Shown piece by piece: positions 35,683 through 45,568 of a stretch of DNA of 64,000 nt. A model generated the notes under the pieces. It had not been told where the DNA came from and ran no database searches. It saw only the letters and a program-made list of their open reading frames with translations. The stretch is from Alphaproteobacteria bacterium (GTDB lineage Bacteria > Pseudomonadota > Alphaproteobacteria > JAAEOK01), in assembly GCA_024244705.1 (NCBI GenBank), contig JAAEOK010000036.1, forward strand, positions 155,441 to 219,440, given 5' to 3'. Numbering within the stretch: the first letter of the stretch is position 1; each line of letters begins with the position of its first letter. Made by a program: the position numbers and the translations under genes.

Positions 35683-36763
35683 CGGCGCGCCCGCGTATCG
35701 CACCGCCGCGGTCGACGACAATGACCTCGACGGCGATGTCGTCTCGGTCGAGGGTATCGCAAACCGTGCGCCGGGCGGCCGCCGCCACGGCATCGCCGAG
35801 AGCGACGTTCCGCTGCCGGGCGATTTCGAGGACCTGGTTCGCAGTATTGGCGCCGCGGCATGCCGCAAGCAGAGCAGGCGACGCATCGAGCTCTTCGAGG
35901 CGGGCGGCCAGCCAATCGAAATCGACGTGGGAGCGGCCCGAATGAAGGTCGAGATAGCCCTGGGCGAGTTTGGTGACCTTGGCGAAGCCGCCAGCGATGG
36001 TCAGGCGCGGCACCGGATGTCGGCGGAGGTACTTGAGCAGCCCGCCGGCAAAATCGCCCATGTCGATGAGCGCCATATCGGACAGCCCGTAAAGCTCGCG
36101 CACCGTGTCCTCGGAGGTCGATCCGGTCGACCCGGCGACATGGTCGACGCCGTTGGCCCGCGCCACGTCGATGCCGCGATGGATCGAATGAATCCAGGCG
36201 GAACACGAAAACGGATGGACGATTCCGGTCGTGCCCAAGATCGACAGACCGCCGACGATGCCGAGACGCGGATTCCACGTCTGTTGCGCCAATTGTTCGC
36301 CGCCGGGGATGGAAATCTCGACCGTGACATCACCGGCGACGCCATGGGCGGCGGCCAGGCGTTCGATCTCCGCCACCATCATGCGTCGCGGCGCCGGGTT
36401 GATGGCGGGCTCGCCGACGGCCAGGGGCAGCCCTTCTCGGGTCACCGTGCCGACGCCCTCGCCGGCCGCGAACACCACCCCGCTCCCCGCCGCCGCCGAT
36501 CTGACAGTCGATATGACCAGTGCGCCGTGGGTGACATCCGGGTCGTCGCCGGCATCCTTGACGATGCCGGCCATCGCCCAATCGCCGTCACGGCCTTCGA
36601 CGGCAAGCGGAAATTCCGGACGCTCGCCTTTGGGCAAAGTGATCGAGACCGGATCGGGAAAGGTGCCGGTCAGCAGCGCCCCATAGGCGGCCTGGGTCGC
36701 CGCCGTGGCGCAGGCGCCGGTCGTCCAACCGCGGCGCAGCGGCGCTTGTTTGGTATCGGGCAT
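35675..36763 (-). CDS. cbiD: cobalt-precorrin-5B C1-methyltransferase CbiD
   Basis: 362 residues. RRGWTTGACATAATQAAY is the CbiD signature near the N-terminus. PFSCSAWIHSIHRGIDVARANG and VAGSTGSTSEDTVRELYGL are the other conserved blocks. It methylates C-1 in the anaerobic pathway, replacing CobF, which is not in this window. Divergent from cobA over an 83-base gap that probably holds both promoters. Confidence 0.95.
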   Translation of the reverse strand: MPDTKQAPLRRGWTTGACATAATQAAYGALLTGTFPDPVSITLPKGERPEFPLAVEGRDGDWAMAGIVKDAGDDPDVTHGALVISTVRSAAAGSGVVFAAGEGVGTVTREGLPLAVGEPAINPAPRRMMVAEIERLAAAHGVAGDVTVEISIPGGEQLAQQTWNPRLGIVGGLSILGTTGIVHPFSCSAWIHSIHRGIDVARANGVDHVAGSTGSTSEDTVRELYGLSDMALIDMGDFAGGLLKYLRRHPVPRLTIAGGFAKVTKLAQGYLDLHSGRSHVDFDWLAARLEELDASPALLAACRGANTANQVLEIARQRNVALGDAVAAAARRTVCDTLDRDDIAVEVIVVDRGGAIRGRADG

Positions 36764-36846
36764 TGTGGTCCCGGGTCAGTTGCGCACGGGCCTTGCGGAC
36801 CGCCTCGCAGGTGCATATGCAGGGCAGGAGTTTAAGAGATTAGAGC

Positions 36847-37683
36847 ATGAATTTCACGACGCTAAACTTTCCCGATTTCGAACCCGGCTGGGTCTGGTTG
36901 GCCGGAGCCGGACCCGGCGATCCCGGCCTCTTGACCTTGCACACCGCCCATGCGTTGGCGGTGGCGGATGTCATTGTCTATGACGCCCTGGTCAATCCCG
37001 AGATCCTCGAATTGGCCGGCGAAAACTGTACCGTCGAATATGCCGGCAAGCGCGGCGGCAAGCCGTCGCCCAAGCAGCGGGACATTTCGCTGCGCCTGAT
37101 CGATTTGGCGAGGGCCGGACAGCGCGTGCTGCGGCTCAAGGGTGGCGACCCGTTCGTCTTTGGCCGTGGCGGGGAGGAAGCGTTGGCGCTGGTCGAGGCG
37201 GCGATCCCATTCCGCGTATTGCCGGGAATTTCAGCCGGAATCGGCGGCCTGGCCTATGCTGGAATTCCGGTCACCCATCGCGATTTCAACCACGCCGTGA
37301 CCTTTCTGACCGGACACGACACTACGGGCCTGGTGCCCGACGCGGTCAATTGGCAGGCGATTGCCGACGGCTCCCCGGTGATCGTCATGTATATGGCGTT
37401 GAAGCACCTCGCTTCGATCGCCGAACGGCTGATGGCGGCCGGCCGCTCGGGCGACGAGCCGGTCGCGGTGATCAGCCGGGCGACGCTCGGCGACCAGCGG
37501 GTCGTGGAGACAGTCCTGGGGTCGGTTGTCGAAGACAGCGCCCGGGCCGGCATCGAACCGCCGGTCATGGTCGTCATCGGCGAGATTGTCCGCCTCCGCG
37601 CCGCCCTCGACTGGCTGGGTGCCCTCGCGGGCCGAACGCTGAATGCCGACGTCCGGCGCCGGCGGGCGCCGGCCGATGGCTAA
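36847..37683 (+). CDS. cobA: uroporphyrinogen-III C-methyltransferase
   Basis: 278 residues. VWLAGAGPGDPGLLTLHTAHAL, VYDALVNPEILEL, RGGKPSPKQRDI, RLKGGDPFVFGRGGEEA and VLPGISAGIGGLAYAGIPVTHRD are textbook SUMT motifs. It converts uroporphyrinogen III to precorrin-2, the branch point to corrin, siroheme and heme d1. No siroheme CysG domains are fused. Overlaps cobB by 8 bases. Confidence 0.96.
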   Translation: MNFTTLNFPDFEPGWVWLAGAGPGDPGLLTLHTAHALAVADVIVYDALVNPEILELAGENCTVEYAGKRGGKPSPKQRDISLRLIDLARAGQRVLRLKGGDPFVFGRGGEEALALVEAAIPFRVLPGISAGIGGLAYAGIPVTHRDFNHAVTFLTGHDTTGLVPDAVNWQAIADGSPVIVMYMALKHLASIAERLMAAGRSGDEPVAVISRATLGDQRVVETVLGSVVEDSARAGIEPPVMVVIGEIVRLRAALDWLGALAGRTLNADVRRRRAPADG

Positions 37684-38998
37684 GTCCGTGTCGGGGTCGG
37701 ATACCGCCCATGGCTTGGTGATCGCGGCGCCGGCCTCGGGCCACGGCAAGACGACCATCACGCTTGGCTTGGTGCGGGCGCTCGGCGCGCGCGGCTGTCG
37801 CGTTGCGGTGGCGAAGGCCGGGCCCGACTACATCGATCCGCAATACCATGCGGCGGCCGGCGGTGAGGCGTGCGTCAACCTCGATACCTGGGCGATGCGG
37901 CCGGCGCTGGTCGCCCGCCTGGCCCGCGACGCGGCGGTTGGGGCCGACCTGTTCCTGATCGAGGGCGTGATGGGTCTGTTCGATGGCGCCAGCGGCGGCG
38001 GTGGCAGCACGGCCGATCTTGCGGTGGCGTTGCGGTTGCCGGTGGTCCTGGTCATCGACGCCCACGCTCAGGCCCAGTCGGTCGCCGCCGTGGTTCAGGG
38101 TTTCGCGGCCTATCGCGACGATTGCCACGTCACCGGAATCATCCTCAACCGGGTCGCCAGCCCGCGCCACGAGGAAATCCTGCGGACGGCGTTGGCGCCG
38201 ACCGGATTGGCGGTTCTCGGGGCGGTGCCGGCGGCCGACGATCTCGCCTTGCCGTCGCGCCATCTGGGCCTGGTTCAGGCCGCCGAGCGGCCAGACCTGG
38301 AGGCCTTTCTGGTTCGCTCCGGCACGGCGGTGGCGGCCCATGTGGATCTCGCCGCAATGGCCGATTTGGCGGCGCCCTTGACCTTCGATATCGAAGGCGA
38401 TGTTGCCGACCTGCCCCCGCTCGGACAACGGATCGCCGTCGCCCAAGACCATGCGTTTTCCTTCGCCTATCCACATTTGCTCGACGCGTGGCGGCGCGCC
38501 GGAGCGGAAATCATCCCGTTTTCTCCGCTCGCCGACGTCGCCCCGGACGGGGCGGCCGATGCGGTGTTCCTCCCTGGCGGTTACCCCGAGTTGCATGCCG
38601 GTCGCTTGGCGGCGAACGCGATTTTCCTCGACGGTCTCCGCAACGCGGCCCAGCGGGGGATGAGGATCTACGGCGAGTGCGGCGGCTATATGGTCCTGGG
38701 CCGGGGCATCGTCGATGCCGAGGGCGACCGGCACGCCGTGGCCGCGCTGTTGCCGCTCGAGACCAGCTTCGCGACGCGGCGTCTCCACCTCGGCTATCGC
38801 CAGGCGGAATCCGATTGCGGCATGCCGTGGAAGGGGCCTCTGCGCGGCCATGAATTCCACTATGCGACGGTACTCGAGGAAGGACCGGCGGCGCCCCTCT
38901 ATTGGATCCGCGACACCCACGGCGGTCCGCCGTCACCGGTCGGTTCGCGCCAGGGGTCGGTCATGGGATCGTTCATTCACATCGTCGATTGCGGCTGA
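37676..38998 (+). CDS. cobB: cobyrinic (hydrogenobyrinic) acid a,c-diamide synthase
   Basis: 440 residues from ATG 37676 inside the cobA end. The P-loop APASGHGKTTITLGL, AGPDYIDPQYHAAAGG and LIEGVMGLFDGASGGGGST form the ATP-dependent synthase part. YGECGGYMVLG with Cys335 is the class I glutaminase nucleophile, and HEFHYATV a later conserved block. It amidates the a and c side chains. Whether the natural substrate carries cobalt decides CbiA versus CobB naming. Confidence 0.95.
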   Translation: MAKSVSGSDTAHGLVIAAPASGHGKTTITLGLVRALGARGCRVAVAKAGPDYIDPQYHAAAGGEACVNLDTWAMRPALVARLARDAAVGADLFLIEGVMGLFDGASGGGGSTADLAVALRLPVVLVIDAHAQAQSVAAVVQGFAAYRDDCHVTGIILNRVASPRHEEILRTALAPTGLAVLGAVPAADDLALPSRHLGLVQAAERPDLEAFLVRSGTAVAAHVDLAAMADLAAPLTFDIEGDVADLPPLGQRIAVAQDHAFSFAYPHLLDAWRRAGAEIIPFSPLADVAPDGAADAVFLPGGYPELHAGRLAANAIFLDGLRNAAQRGMRIYGECGGYMVLGRGIVDAEGDRHAVAALLPLETSFATRRLHLGYRQAESDCGMPWKGPLRGHEFHYATVLEEGPAAPLYWIRDTHGGPPSPVGSRQGSVMGSFIHIVDCG

Positions 38999-39006
38999 AC
39001 CACAGC

Positions 39007-39402
39007 TCAAACCTTTGGCCGTGGATCCTCGGCCGTCGAGTGATCGGTCGGCTGCGGGGTCATGGTCAGGACGGTAACGCCATCCGGCGCATCGAACCGG
39101 TGCCAGCAGCCTTGCGGGACGACGGTCACCATGCCGCCGGTCATTTCGAGTACTTCCGGCCCGTCATCGGTGAGCACGGTCAGCGTGGTCTTGCCGGAGA
39201 GGACCTGAACCAGTTCGTCTCCTTTGTTGTGCCGTTCCCAGGCGCTGTATCCCTCGAAGCTGCCGGCGAAAACGCCGCCCTCACGATAGGTGGCCAAGGT
39301 TGCGAACGCCGCGTCGACGTCGTCCGACGGCGTGTCGGGAACCCGATTGCGCAGCACCTGTCGGGACGCTAACGCCGCTTTGATGTTGACTGCTTCGATC
39401 AT
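39007..39402 (-). CDS. cupin domain protein
   Basis: 131 residues starting after a strong AGGAGG (ATG 39402). The pattern WERHNKGDELVQVLSGKTTLTVL then GGMVTVVPQGCWHRFDAPDG gives both cupin motifs with the metal-type His/Glu residues. Function unknown; convergent to cobB and upstream of nhaA on the same strand. Confidence 0.82.
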   Translation of the reverse strand: MIEAVNIKAALASRQVLRNRVPDTPSDDVDAAFATLATYREGGVFAGSFEGYSAWERHNKGDELVQVLSGKTTLTVLTDDGPEVLEMTGGMVTVVPQGCWHRFDAPDGVTVLTMTPQPTDHSTAEDPRPKV

Positions 39403-39515
39403 CGTCCGGATCCTCCTGATACGGTTCCATGCCGCCGTTTCCAATTGGCCGGGCCATCGGCGGGGCGCGGCCGCCAATCCGCGACAGAATTGATTCCACG
39501 TGAACACATAGTGTT

Positions 39516-40772
39516 CTAGCCCCTGGTGGTCAGTGGCGGTTCGGTTTTTTCCGCGGCTGGCGTCGGTGCTCCCGGCGAATCAACCACAGCCGGCCGGCCC
39601 GGCGAAAATGCGATCAGCACATAGCCGCCGATTGCGGCCAGGATCGAGCCGCTGAGCACGCCGAGCCGAACATAGGCGGCATGATCCGGATCGTCGAACG
39701 CGAGGCCGCCGATAAACAGGCTCATCGTGAAGCCGATCCCGCACAGCAAGGCCAACCCATAGAGCTGTTGCCAGTTGGCGCCCTCGGGCATGCGCGACAG
39801 GCCGAGTTTCACGGTCAACCAAATGGCGCCAAAAATGCCGACCTGCTTGCCGACAAAAAGGCCAAGCGCGATACCGAGCGCCAGCGGGTCGAATAGGCTG
39901 GCCAGGGTCATGCCGGCGAAGGAGACGCCCGCATTGGCGAAGCCGAAAACCGGCAGAATGCCGAACGCGACCCAGGGATGGAGCGTGTGCTCGAGATGCT
40001 TCAGCGGCGAGTGCTGATGGTCTTCGGTCAATTCCGCGTTGTCGCGGCCCTCCATCGGGATAAAGAAGGCCAGGATCACGCCGGCCAATGTCGCGTGCAC
40101 GCCCGATTTCAGCACCGAAACCCAGAGTACGATGCCGATCAGCATGTAGGGTGCGTAGCGGGCGATCCGCATTCGGTTGAGCATAAACAGCCCGGTCACC
40201 GCGGCCACCGCCACGGCCAGCGACATCAATGAGAGGTCGCCGGAATAGAAGATGGCGATGATCAGGATGGCGCCGAGGTCGTCGATGATCGCCACTGCCG
40301 TCAACAACACCTTTAGCGACAACGGCGCTTTCGACCCGAGCAGCGCCAATATACCGAGCGCGAAGGCGATATCGGTGGCCGCCGGTATCGCCCAGCCGTC
40401 TAGATTCTCGGGAGTGCCAAGGTTGACCAGTACGAAGATCAGCGCCGGCACTGCCATGCCGCCGAACGCGGCAATCACCGGCAGGGTGAGCTGGGCGCGG
40501 CTCGACAATTCGCCTTCGAGGAATTCCCGCTTTATCTCAAGCCCGACGAGGAAGAAGAAGACGGCCATCAGGCCGTCATTGATCCACAGCAGAAGGGGCT
40601 TCGCGATATCGAGGGTGCCGACGCGGATTTGCAACGGCGTTTCGAGAAGGTCGTCGTAAAGCGATTCGAGCGGTGTGTTGGCCAGGATCAAGGCCAGCGC
40701 CGAAGCCGCGATCAGGACGATTCCGCCGGCGGCTTCGAATTTGAAGAATTCTCGCAGGGTCGCTAAGGGCAC
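39516..40772 (-). CDS. nhaA: Na+/H+ antiporter NhaA
   Basis: 418 residues with about 11-12 membrane helices. FFKFEAAGGIVLIAASALALILAN is the usual first helix, VFFFLVGLEIKREFLEGEL and PAATDIAFALGILALLG are signatures. AVAIIDDLGAILIIA carries the Asp pair (D163/D164 equivalents) that binds the ions. It exchanges cytoplasmic Na+ for protons and gives salt and pH tolerance, in keeping with a saline or alkaline habitat. Confidence 0.96.
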   Translation of the reverse strand: MPLATLREFFKFEAAGGIVLIAASALALILANTPLESLYDDLLETPLQIRVGTLDIAKPLLLWINDGLMAVFFFLVGLEIKREFLEGELSSRAQLTLPVIAAFGGMAVPALIFVLVNLGTPENLDGWAIPAATDIAFALGILALLGSKAPLSLKVLLTAVAIIDDLGAILIIAIFYSGDLSLMSLAVAVAAVTGLFMLNRMRIARYAPYMLIGIVLWVSVLKSGVHATLAGVILAFFIPMEGRDNAELTEDHQHSPLKHLEHTLHPWVAFGILPVFGFANAGVSFAGMTLASLFDPLALGIALGLFVGKQVGIFGAIWLTVKLGLSRMPEGANWQQLYGLALLCGIGFTMSLFIGGLAFDDPDHAAYVRLGVLSGSILAAIGGYVLIAFSPGRPAVVDSPGAPTPAAEKTEPPLTTRG

Positions 40773-40831
40773 TTGGGCCTCATCGTTGGGTCGGGGGGTT
40801 GCGGTCGGACTCCGATTTGAATGCGGCCAAA

Positions 40832-42133
40832 CTAGTCCAATTGCAAGTGCGGCGCCCAGTCGATCTCGGTCGCGACGTCCTCTTTAACTTGCCACCCCAG
40901 CGCCGCCAGCCCCTGGCGCGCACGCGGCGAGGCGTCGCCCAATAGCCAAAGTTCACGGTCGTCGATCGGGTAATCGGCGCTTTCCAGGGTGTAGATCTTG
41001 GCCGCCGCCGCGATGCCCGGAGTCCAGGCCATATAGTCGACCGGAAACATGGCGATTTGGCGCCGGTCCGCGGTCAGGCCGACCGGCAGATGAACATCGG
41101 GGAGGAAGCGAACCAGTGGGCTTTGGTTGTTGTGAAACCACACCAGCAGGGACAGCGACTCGGTGAAGAAGTAGGCCTCGTCCTCCGATCGGACCGAATT
41201 CGCCTGACGAATGACCTGGTCGCGATTTTCGACATCGTCGAGTTCCAAGAGGCCGCTGACGATGATCGTCTGCAACGTAGGACTAACGTCCGGATGGCGG
41301 AAGAATTCATCGAGGTCCGCCTCGGCCACGCCGCTTTCGATCAACCGCTCGCGATTGAATTTTTGCAGTTCCCTGTAATCCTTGGTCCACACGGCCTCGA
41401 CCGCCGTTTCGATGTAGCCCACGCCCGGAATCGAGGGCAAGGGTACGAGTTTCATGCCGTACCGCGCCGCCCGTTCGATGCGGGCGATTTCGTTGAGCGC
41501 GCTTTGCAGCGGCTCGTTCGAGGTATACGGGTCGACGCCCAATTCGCGCGCCCGCCGGCGCTGCGCCGAGCGCACGCCTAAGTGGATCTCGAACGCCTTG
41601 GTTATTTCGTCTTCGGTGTAACCGTCGTCCTCGCCTTCGCCGCCGGAATCCTCCTTGCCGATACCGGTAATGTCACTGGCGGTCCCCGCCCCGTCGACGA
41701 TGTCCTCCTCGTAATCGTGGAATATGCGGATGATTCCCTCGGGCAGACCGGCGATCGTTTCGATCGGGTTGGTCGCCGCCTGCCATATCGCCCTGAAACC
41801 GCTCACGGTGGTGTTGGCCGCTGATTCGAGAAAGACCTCGGTCTGCGATAAGTCCTGAAGTTGGCCTATCGCCTCGATCTCCGTAATCCTCATGCGCAGC
41901 ATCGGCGAGCCGTAAGCGGTGAATGGTCCGAAGTCGGACCAGATCTCATAGATGTTGTGGTAGCCGTCATTGGTGACCTGTTCGATCACCCGGTGATGGT
42001 CGCCGTTTAACAGGTCCGGCGTCAGGATTTCGCTGGCTTTGAATTCCGGCGGCTGTTCGAAATCCTGCGCCGCGGCCGGGGCGCTGGGCCATGTCATCGA
42101 AAGCAGTGCGAGGACCATGGCGGTGCGTCGCAT
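40832..42133 (-). CDS. exported protein of unknown function
   Basis: 433 residues from MRRTAMVLALLSMTWPSAPAAAQDF, a clear signal peptide with an AxA cleavage site; in-frame ATGs upstream (42157, 42184) are possible. The mature part is acidic and soluble-looking, with an Asp/Glu/Gly insert (KEDSGGEGEDDGYTEDEI) and no recognised domain. It lies 115 bases downstream of a patatin-like lipoprotein on the same strand, so both may act together at the envelope. Confidence 0.7.
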   Translation of the reverse strand: MRRTAMVLALLSMTWPSAPAAAQDFEQPPEFKASEILTPDLLNGDHHRVIEQVTNDGYHNIYEIWSDFGPFTAYGSPMLRMRITEIEAIGQLQDLSQTEVFLESAANTTVSGFRAIWQAATNPIETIAGLPEGIIRIFHDYEEDIVDGAGTASDITGIGKEDSGGEGEDDGYTEDEITKAFEIHLGVRSAQRRRARELGVDPYTSNEPLQSALNEIARIERAARYGMKLVPLPSIPGVGYIETAVEAVWTKDYRELQKFNRERLIESGVAEADLDEFFRHPDVSPTLQTIIVSGLLELDDVENRDQVIRQANSVRSEDEAYFFTESLSLLVWFHNNQSPLVRFLPDVHLPVGLTADRRQIAMFPVDYMAWTPGIAAAAKIYTLESADYPIDDRELWLLGDASPRARQGLAALGWQVKEDVATEIDWAPHLQLD

Positions 42134-42248
42134 ATCCAATCCAAGATCGTGGTCCATGTCGCTTGGCCCCGTCCCGAACATCATTAGTCACCGAACCTCG
42201 CCGCCGTCAGTATGTTGTTCGATGCTTCGCCGTGCGCCGCTGGTCGAA

Positions 42249-43499
42249 CTAACGGTCTTCATTCGCGGCGAACCCGGGTGGCAGCTTTTCCCAAGGATAA
42301 CCGTTGGTCGCCAGCGCGTATCCATAGTCGTACAGTTGGCGCATATATTCGGTATCGAAGCTGTCGCTGTGCTCGACATCGAAATCCGATCCGATGTGGG
42401 CGAGGTTGTAGTCGACCTCGTCGCGTTGGGCGATAAGATAGATCTGGTAGAGGTCCCCGATGCCCTGGGTATGGATCAAAGATGATATCGCGCGCCCCGC
42501 GATGTCCATGGTACGCCGCTCGACGGTGGCCCAATCGGGATCGATGCGGGCATTGCGAATGAGATAGAGCGCCCGCTCGCGTGCAACTCCAGCCCGCTCG
42601 CTGGCCTCGCGCACTTTGAGCGACGGCGGGTACATAAAGATCTGCGACATGGCGCCGCCGTCGACATGCATTTCCTGGTGGGGACTACCGTCGACTTCGA
42701 CGTCGAACATGACCGGCGGAAAGGCACCTGGTATCGCCGCCGACGCCAGCAAGATATTCTGCACCAGCGAAAGTGCGTTCGAATGGCCGCTGGTGGCAAT
42801 CGCACCGATACTCCAAATCGCCGGCCGGCGCGCATCCAGGTTGGTCGTCGCGATGAGCAGCAGCCGCCCCTTTTCGTATTCGCGCCCGATGGCGGTCAGC
42901 ATGTCTTGGTCGAGGAAATGGCGCACCAGGGTCAGAAGGGGCGTGGTATCCGCCATCGCATCGTCGAAGATCGCCGCCCAGAGCGGCCTCTCTTCAAACA
43001 CGTTTTCGGCCGCGGTCTCGGTAAAGACGCTCGTAAGCTGATGGTCGTAGGCGGACCCGAGAAATGCGAACGGGGCGGTGAGCGCACCGGTGCTGATTCC
43101 GGTAACGACCTTGAAATCGGGCCGATCGCCCGCCTCGGTCCATCCGACGAGCAATCCCGCACCGAACGCGCCATTGTCGCTGCCGCCCGAAATCGCCAGA
43201 ATATTCGACTGCAGCAACGGTCCACTGTGTCCGATTTTTGTGAGGTGATCGCGTTCGTTGTTCAGCGCTTGAAGCCCGATTTGGATCAGGTCCTCGTTGT
43301 ACTCGTCGTCGAACCAGAAGCGGGCATTGGGAATACCGGAGATTACGGCCTTGTCCGTAGAGCCCTCAGGCACCGCCGTCACGCGGTCCGGATGCAGGTT
43401 GCAGCCCGACAACATCATTACCGAGCCGGCGACCAGGGCGGCCATCGATGTGCCCGCGGCACGTCGCGGCAAGATCTTCGGTTCGATGACTATCGGCAT
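42249..43499 (-). CDS. patatin-like phospholipase lipoprotein
   Basis: About 416 residues (ATG 43499; 43517 also possible). A lipobox LSGC follows the hydrophobic segment TSMAALVAGSVMM, so it is a lipoprotein. The patatin elements are ISGGSDNGAFGAGLLVGW (oxyanion Gly-rich loop), the nucleophile GISTG near residue 133, and HVDGGA with the catalytic Asp (DGG). By family it is a Ser-Asp dyad acyl hydrolase working on lipids. Confidence 0.87.
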   Translation of the reverse strand: MPIVIEPKILPRRAAGTSMAALVAGSVMMLSGCNLHPDRVTAVPEGSTDKAVISGIPNARFWFDDEYNEDLIQIGLQALNNERDHLTKIGHSGPLLQSNILAISGGSDNGAFGAGLLVGWTEAGDRPDFKVVTGISTGALTAPFAFLGSAYDHQLTSVFTETAAENVFEERPLWAAIFDDAMADTTPLLTLVRHFLDQDMLTAIGREYEKGRLLLIATTNLDARRPAIWSIGAIATSGHSNALSLVQNILLASAAIPGAFPPVMFDVEVDGSPHQEMHVDGGAMSQIFMYPPSLKVREASERAGVARERALYLIRNARIDPDWATVERRTMDIAGRAISSLIHTQGIGDLYQIYLIAQRDEVDYNLAHIGSDFDVEHSDSFDTEYMRQLYDYGYALATNGYPWEKLPPGFAANEDR

Positions 43500-43873
43500 T
43501 GGCTGCTCATCGCCCAACTCTTACAAAATCCGTCCTCATTTGAGCCCTAATTTATCGCTCGATCGAAGTTGGTGCCAACAGCGAACATGTCTCCGGTCGG
43601 CGTGGCTCATGCCGAGATGAAACAGCCGGAAGGCTAGGTGGAACAAAGCGGCAGCCGCCTCTTTTCCCACGCCGAATATCCCACGCCAGAGCCGAGAACC
43701 GCCAATTCGGCCTACGCATTAGCCTCACGGCGACCGACTTCATTCCGAGGTATGTTGCTTCGCGCGCAAGCCTGCCATGCGCACGTCCGCCTTGCCTTAC
43801 CGGACGAAGGGCCTAGTTTTTGGCCAAACGGGAAATCCGCGTCCGTTTCGCAATGCATGGTAGGGGAGAGTAT
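43500..43873. other. intergenic stretch between patatin and MFS genes
   Basis: About 370 bases between divergent genes. No convincing gene, hairpin or repeat. A short frame that reads into the MFS gene lacks a ribosome site. Confidence 0.45.
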
Positions 43874-45088
43874 ATGTCCGACGCGACCCTGACGCAGTGG
43901 CGAACGCCCGCGCTGGTGATTGCCGCCGGCTGCCTGCTCACCGTTCTGGTCTTTGGTATTCGCGCCAGCTTCGGCGTGTTCCTCGATCCGATGACGGCGG
44001 AATTCGGATGGGGCCGGGAGGTCTTTGCCCTGTCGATGGCGGTCCAGAACCTGCTGTGGGGCCTCGGACAACCGATCGCCGGCGCGATCGCCGACCGCTA
44101 TGGCTCGGCGCGGGTGCTGTCGGCGGGATTGGCGCTTTACGGCCTCGGCCTGTTCCTGATGGCCGATGCCTCGACCCCGGCCATGCTCCACGTGTCCGCC
44201 GGGTTCCTGATCGGGATCGGCATGTCGGCGGCGTCGTTCTCGGTCGTTCTCGCCGCTTTCGGGCGGTTGGTGCCCGAAGAGCGGCGCTCGTGGGCGTTCG
44301 GCGTCGGCACAGCGGCCGGGTCGCTAGGCCAGTTCCTGATGGTGCCGCTGGGCCAGGCCTTCATCTCCGCCTATGGCTGGTCGACGGCGCTGGTCCTGCT
44401 CGGTTTCGGCATTATCGCGATGATTGCCGTAACGCCGGTCTTGTCGAGTCGCGCCGGCAACGTCGCCGGTGAGCGCCGGCTATCGATCAACGAGGCGTTG
44501 CGCGAATCGCTCGGTCATCGAAGCTATGTCTATTTGACCACCGGCTTCTTCGTCTGCGGGTTCCAGGTCTCGTTCCTCACGTTCCACTTTCCCGCCTTCA
44601 TCATCGATGCCGGGCTCGACCCGGCGCTCGGCGCGTGGGCGATCGCCATCGTCGGCCTGTTCAACGTCGTCGGTTCCTATTGCGCCGGCCTGCTCGGCGG
44701 CCGGCTCAGCAAACGTAATCTGCTGTGCTGGATCTATCTGCTGCGGTCGCTGGTCTTTGCGGTGTTTATCCTGGTTCCGATCAGCGACGTTTCGGTCATG
44801 GTCTTTGCGGCGACGATGGGATTGCTGTGGTTGTCGACGGTGCCGCTCACGTCGGGGCTGGTCGCCCAAATGTTCGGGATTGGCAACATGGCGATGCTGT
44901 TCGGTATCGTCTTTTTCGGCCACCAGGTCGGCAGCTTCGTGGGCGTCTGGTTCGGCGGCTATATCTTCGATGCGACGGGGTCTTACGATATCATGTGGTG
45001 GCTGTGCGTCGCGACCGGGATCGCCGCCGCCTTGATTCACTGGCCGATCGACGAGCGTCCGGTCCGCCGCCTGGCGGAAGCGCGGTAG
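43874..45088 (+). CDS. MFS transporter
   Basis: 404 residues with 12 predicted membrane segments, starting after GGGGAGAG at ATG 43874. The first helix region FGIRASFGVFLDPMTAEFGW, then GAIADRYGSARVLSAG (motif A-like loop) and GRLVPEERRSWAFGVGTA are typical of monocarboxylate/oxalate-type MFS carriers. Substrate unknown. The next gene begins 10 bases after its stop. Confidence 0.86.
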   Translation: MSDATLTQWRTPALVIAAGCLLTVLVFGIRASFGVFLDPMTAEFGWGREVFALSMAVQNLLWGLGQPIAGAIADRYGSARVLSAGLALYGLGLFLMADASTPAMLHVSAGFLIGIGMSAASFSVVLAAFGRLVPEERRSWAFGVGTAAGSLGQFLMVPLGQAFISAYGWSTALVLLGFGIIAMIAVTPVLSSRAGNVAGERRLSINEALRESLGHRSYVYLTTGFFVCGFQVSFLTFHFPAFIIDAGLDPALGAWAIAIVGLFNVVGSYCAGLLGGRLSKRNLLCWIYLLRSLVFAVFILVPISDVSVMVFAATMGLLWLSTVPLTSGLVAQMFGIGNMAMLFGIVFFGHQVGSFVGVWFGGYIFDATGSYDIMWWLCVATGIAAALIHWPIDERPVRRLAEAR

Positions 45089-45097
45089 CGCGTTGGC

Positions 45098-45475
45098 ATG
45101 GGGCGTTCCGCGGGCCGCGGGAAATCCGGGCTGCCGGGCCGCCGGTTCCACCTTCTTGCGCTTGGATTGCTGCTCGCCGTTGTAGCGGGCTGGTTGGCGT
45201 TGATGCTGATTGCCGCCCGTGACGCCGAGCTGTCCGGCGAGCGAAGCGGTATGGTCACCACGGTATTTCCGGTCGGCGCGAGCCTGAAGGAGGCGTTCCT
45301 GGCCACCGACAGAGCGGGGGGCAGCATTGTCGCCGGCACCTGGTTCCCCAACATCTGGGTGCTGTACTCCGATCAGCCGGGATATGCCGGCCGGCTGCGT
45401 GCGGCCGGCGCCATATTGGTGTTCGATTCGGCGCCGTTCCAGAGTATGACCATTCCGACCTGCGGCGGCGTGTGA
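45098..45475 (+). CDS. small membrane-anchored protein, unknown function
   Basis: 125 residues with one N-terminal hydrophobic helix (FHLLALGLLLAVVAGWLALML), then a short globular part (GGSIVAGTWFPNIWVLYS, GAILVFDSAPFQSM). It follows the MFS gene by 10 bases, without a strong ribosome site, and precedes a DUF2937 gene. No family recognised. Topology suggests a periplasm-facing domain. Confidence 0.6.
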   Translation: MGRSAGRGKSGLPGRRFHLLALGLLLAVVAGWLALMLIAARDAELSGERSGMVTTVFPVGASLKEAFLATDRAGGSIVAGTWFPNIWVLYSDQPGYAGRLRAAGAILVFDSAPFQSMTIPTCGGV

Positions 45476-45568
45476 CGCCGTGGCGGGCGACGCCGGTGCC
45501 TTGGACCTGCCACGTTTGCGGGGCAAGATCGGCGCCTCTCGGATCGCCCCTCGATGGGAGCAGCCGGC

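Noticed and set aside
34979..36835. 618-codon plus-strand frame
   Set aside because: Antisense to cobK and cbiD, which have full family signatures on the minus strand.
37574..38920. 448-codon minus-strand frame
   Set aside because: Antisense to cobB and the end of cobA; no protein pattern.
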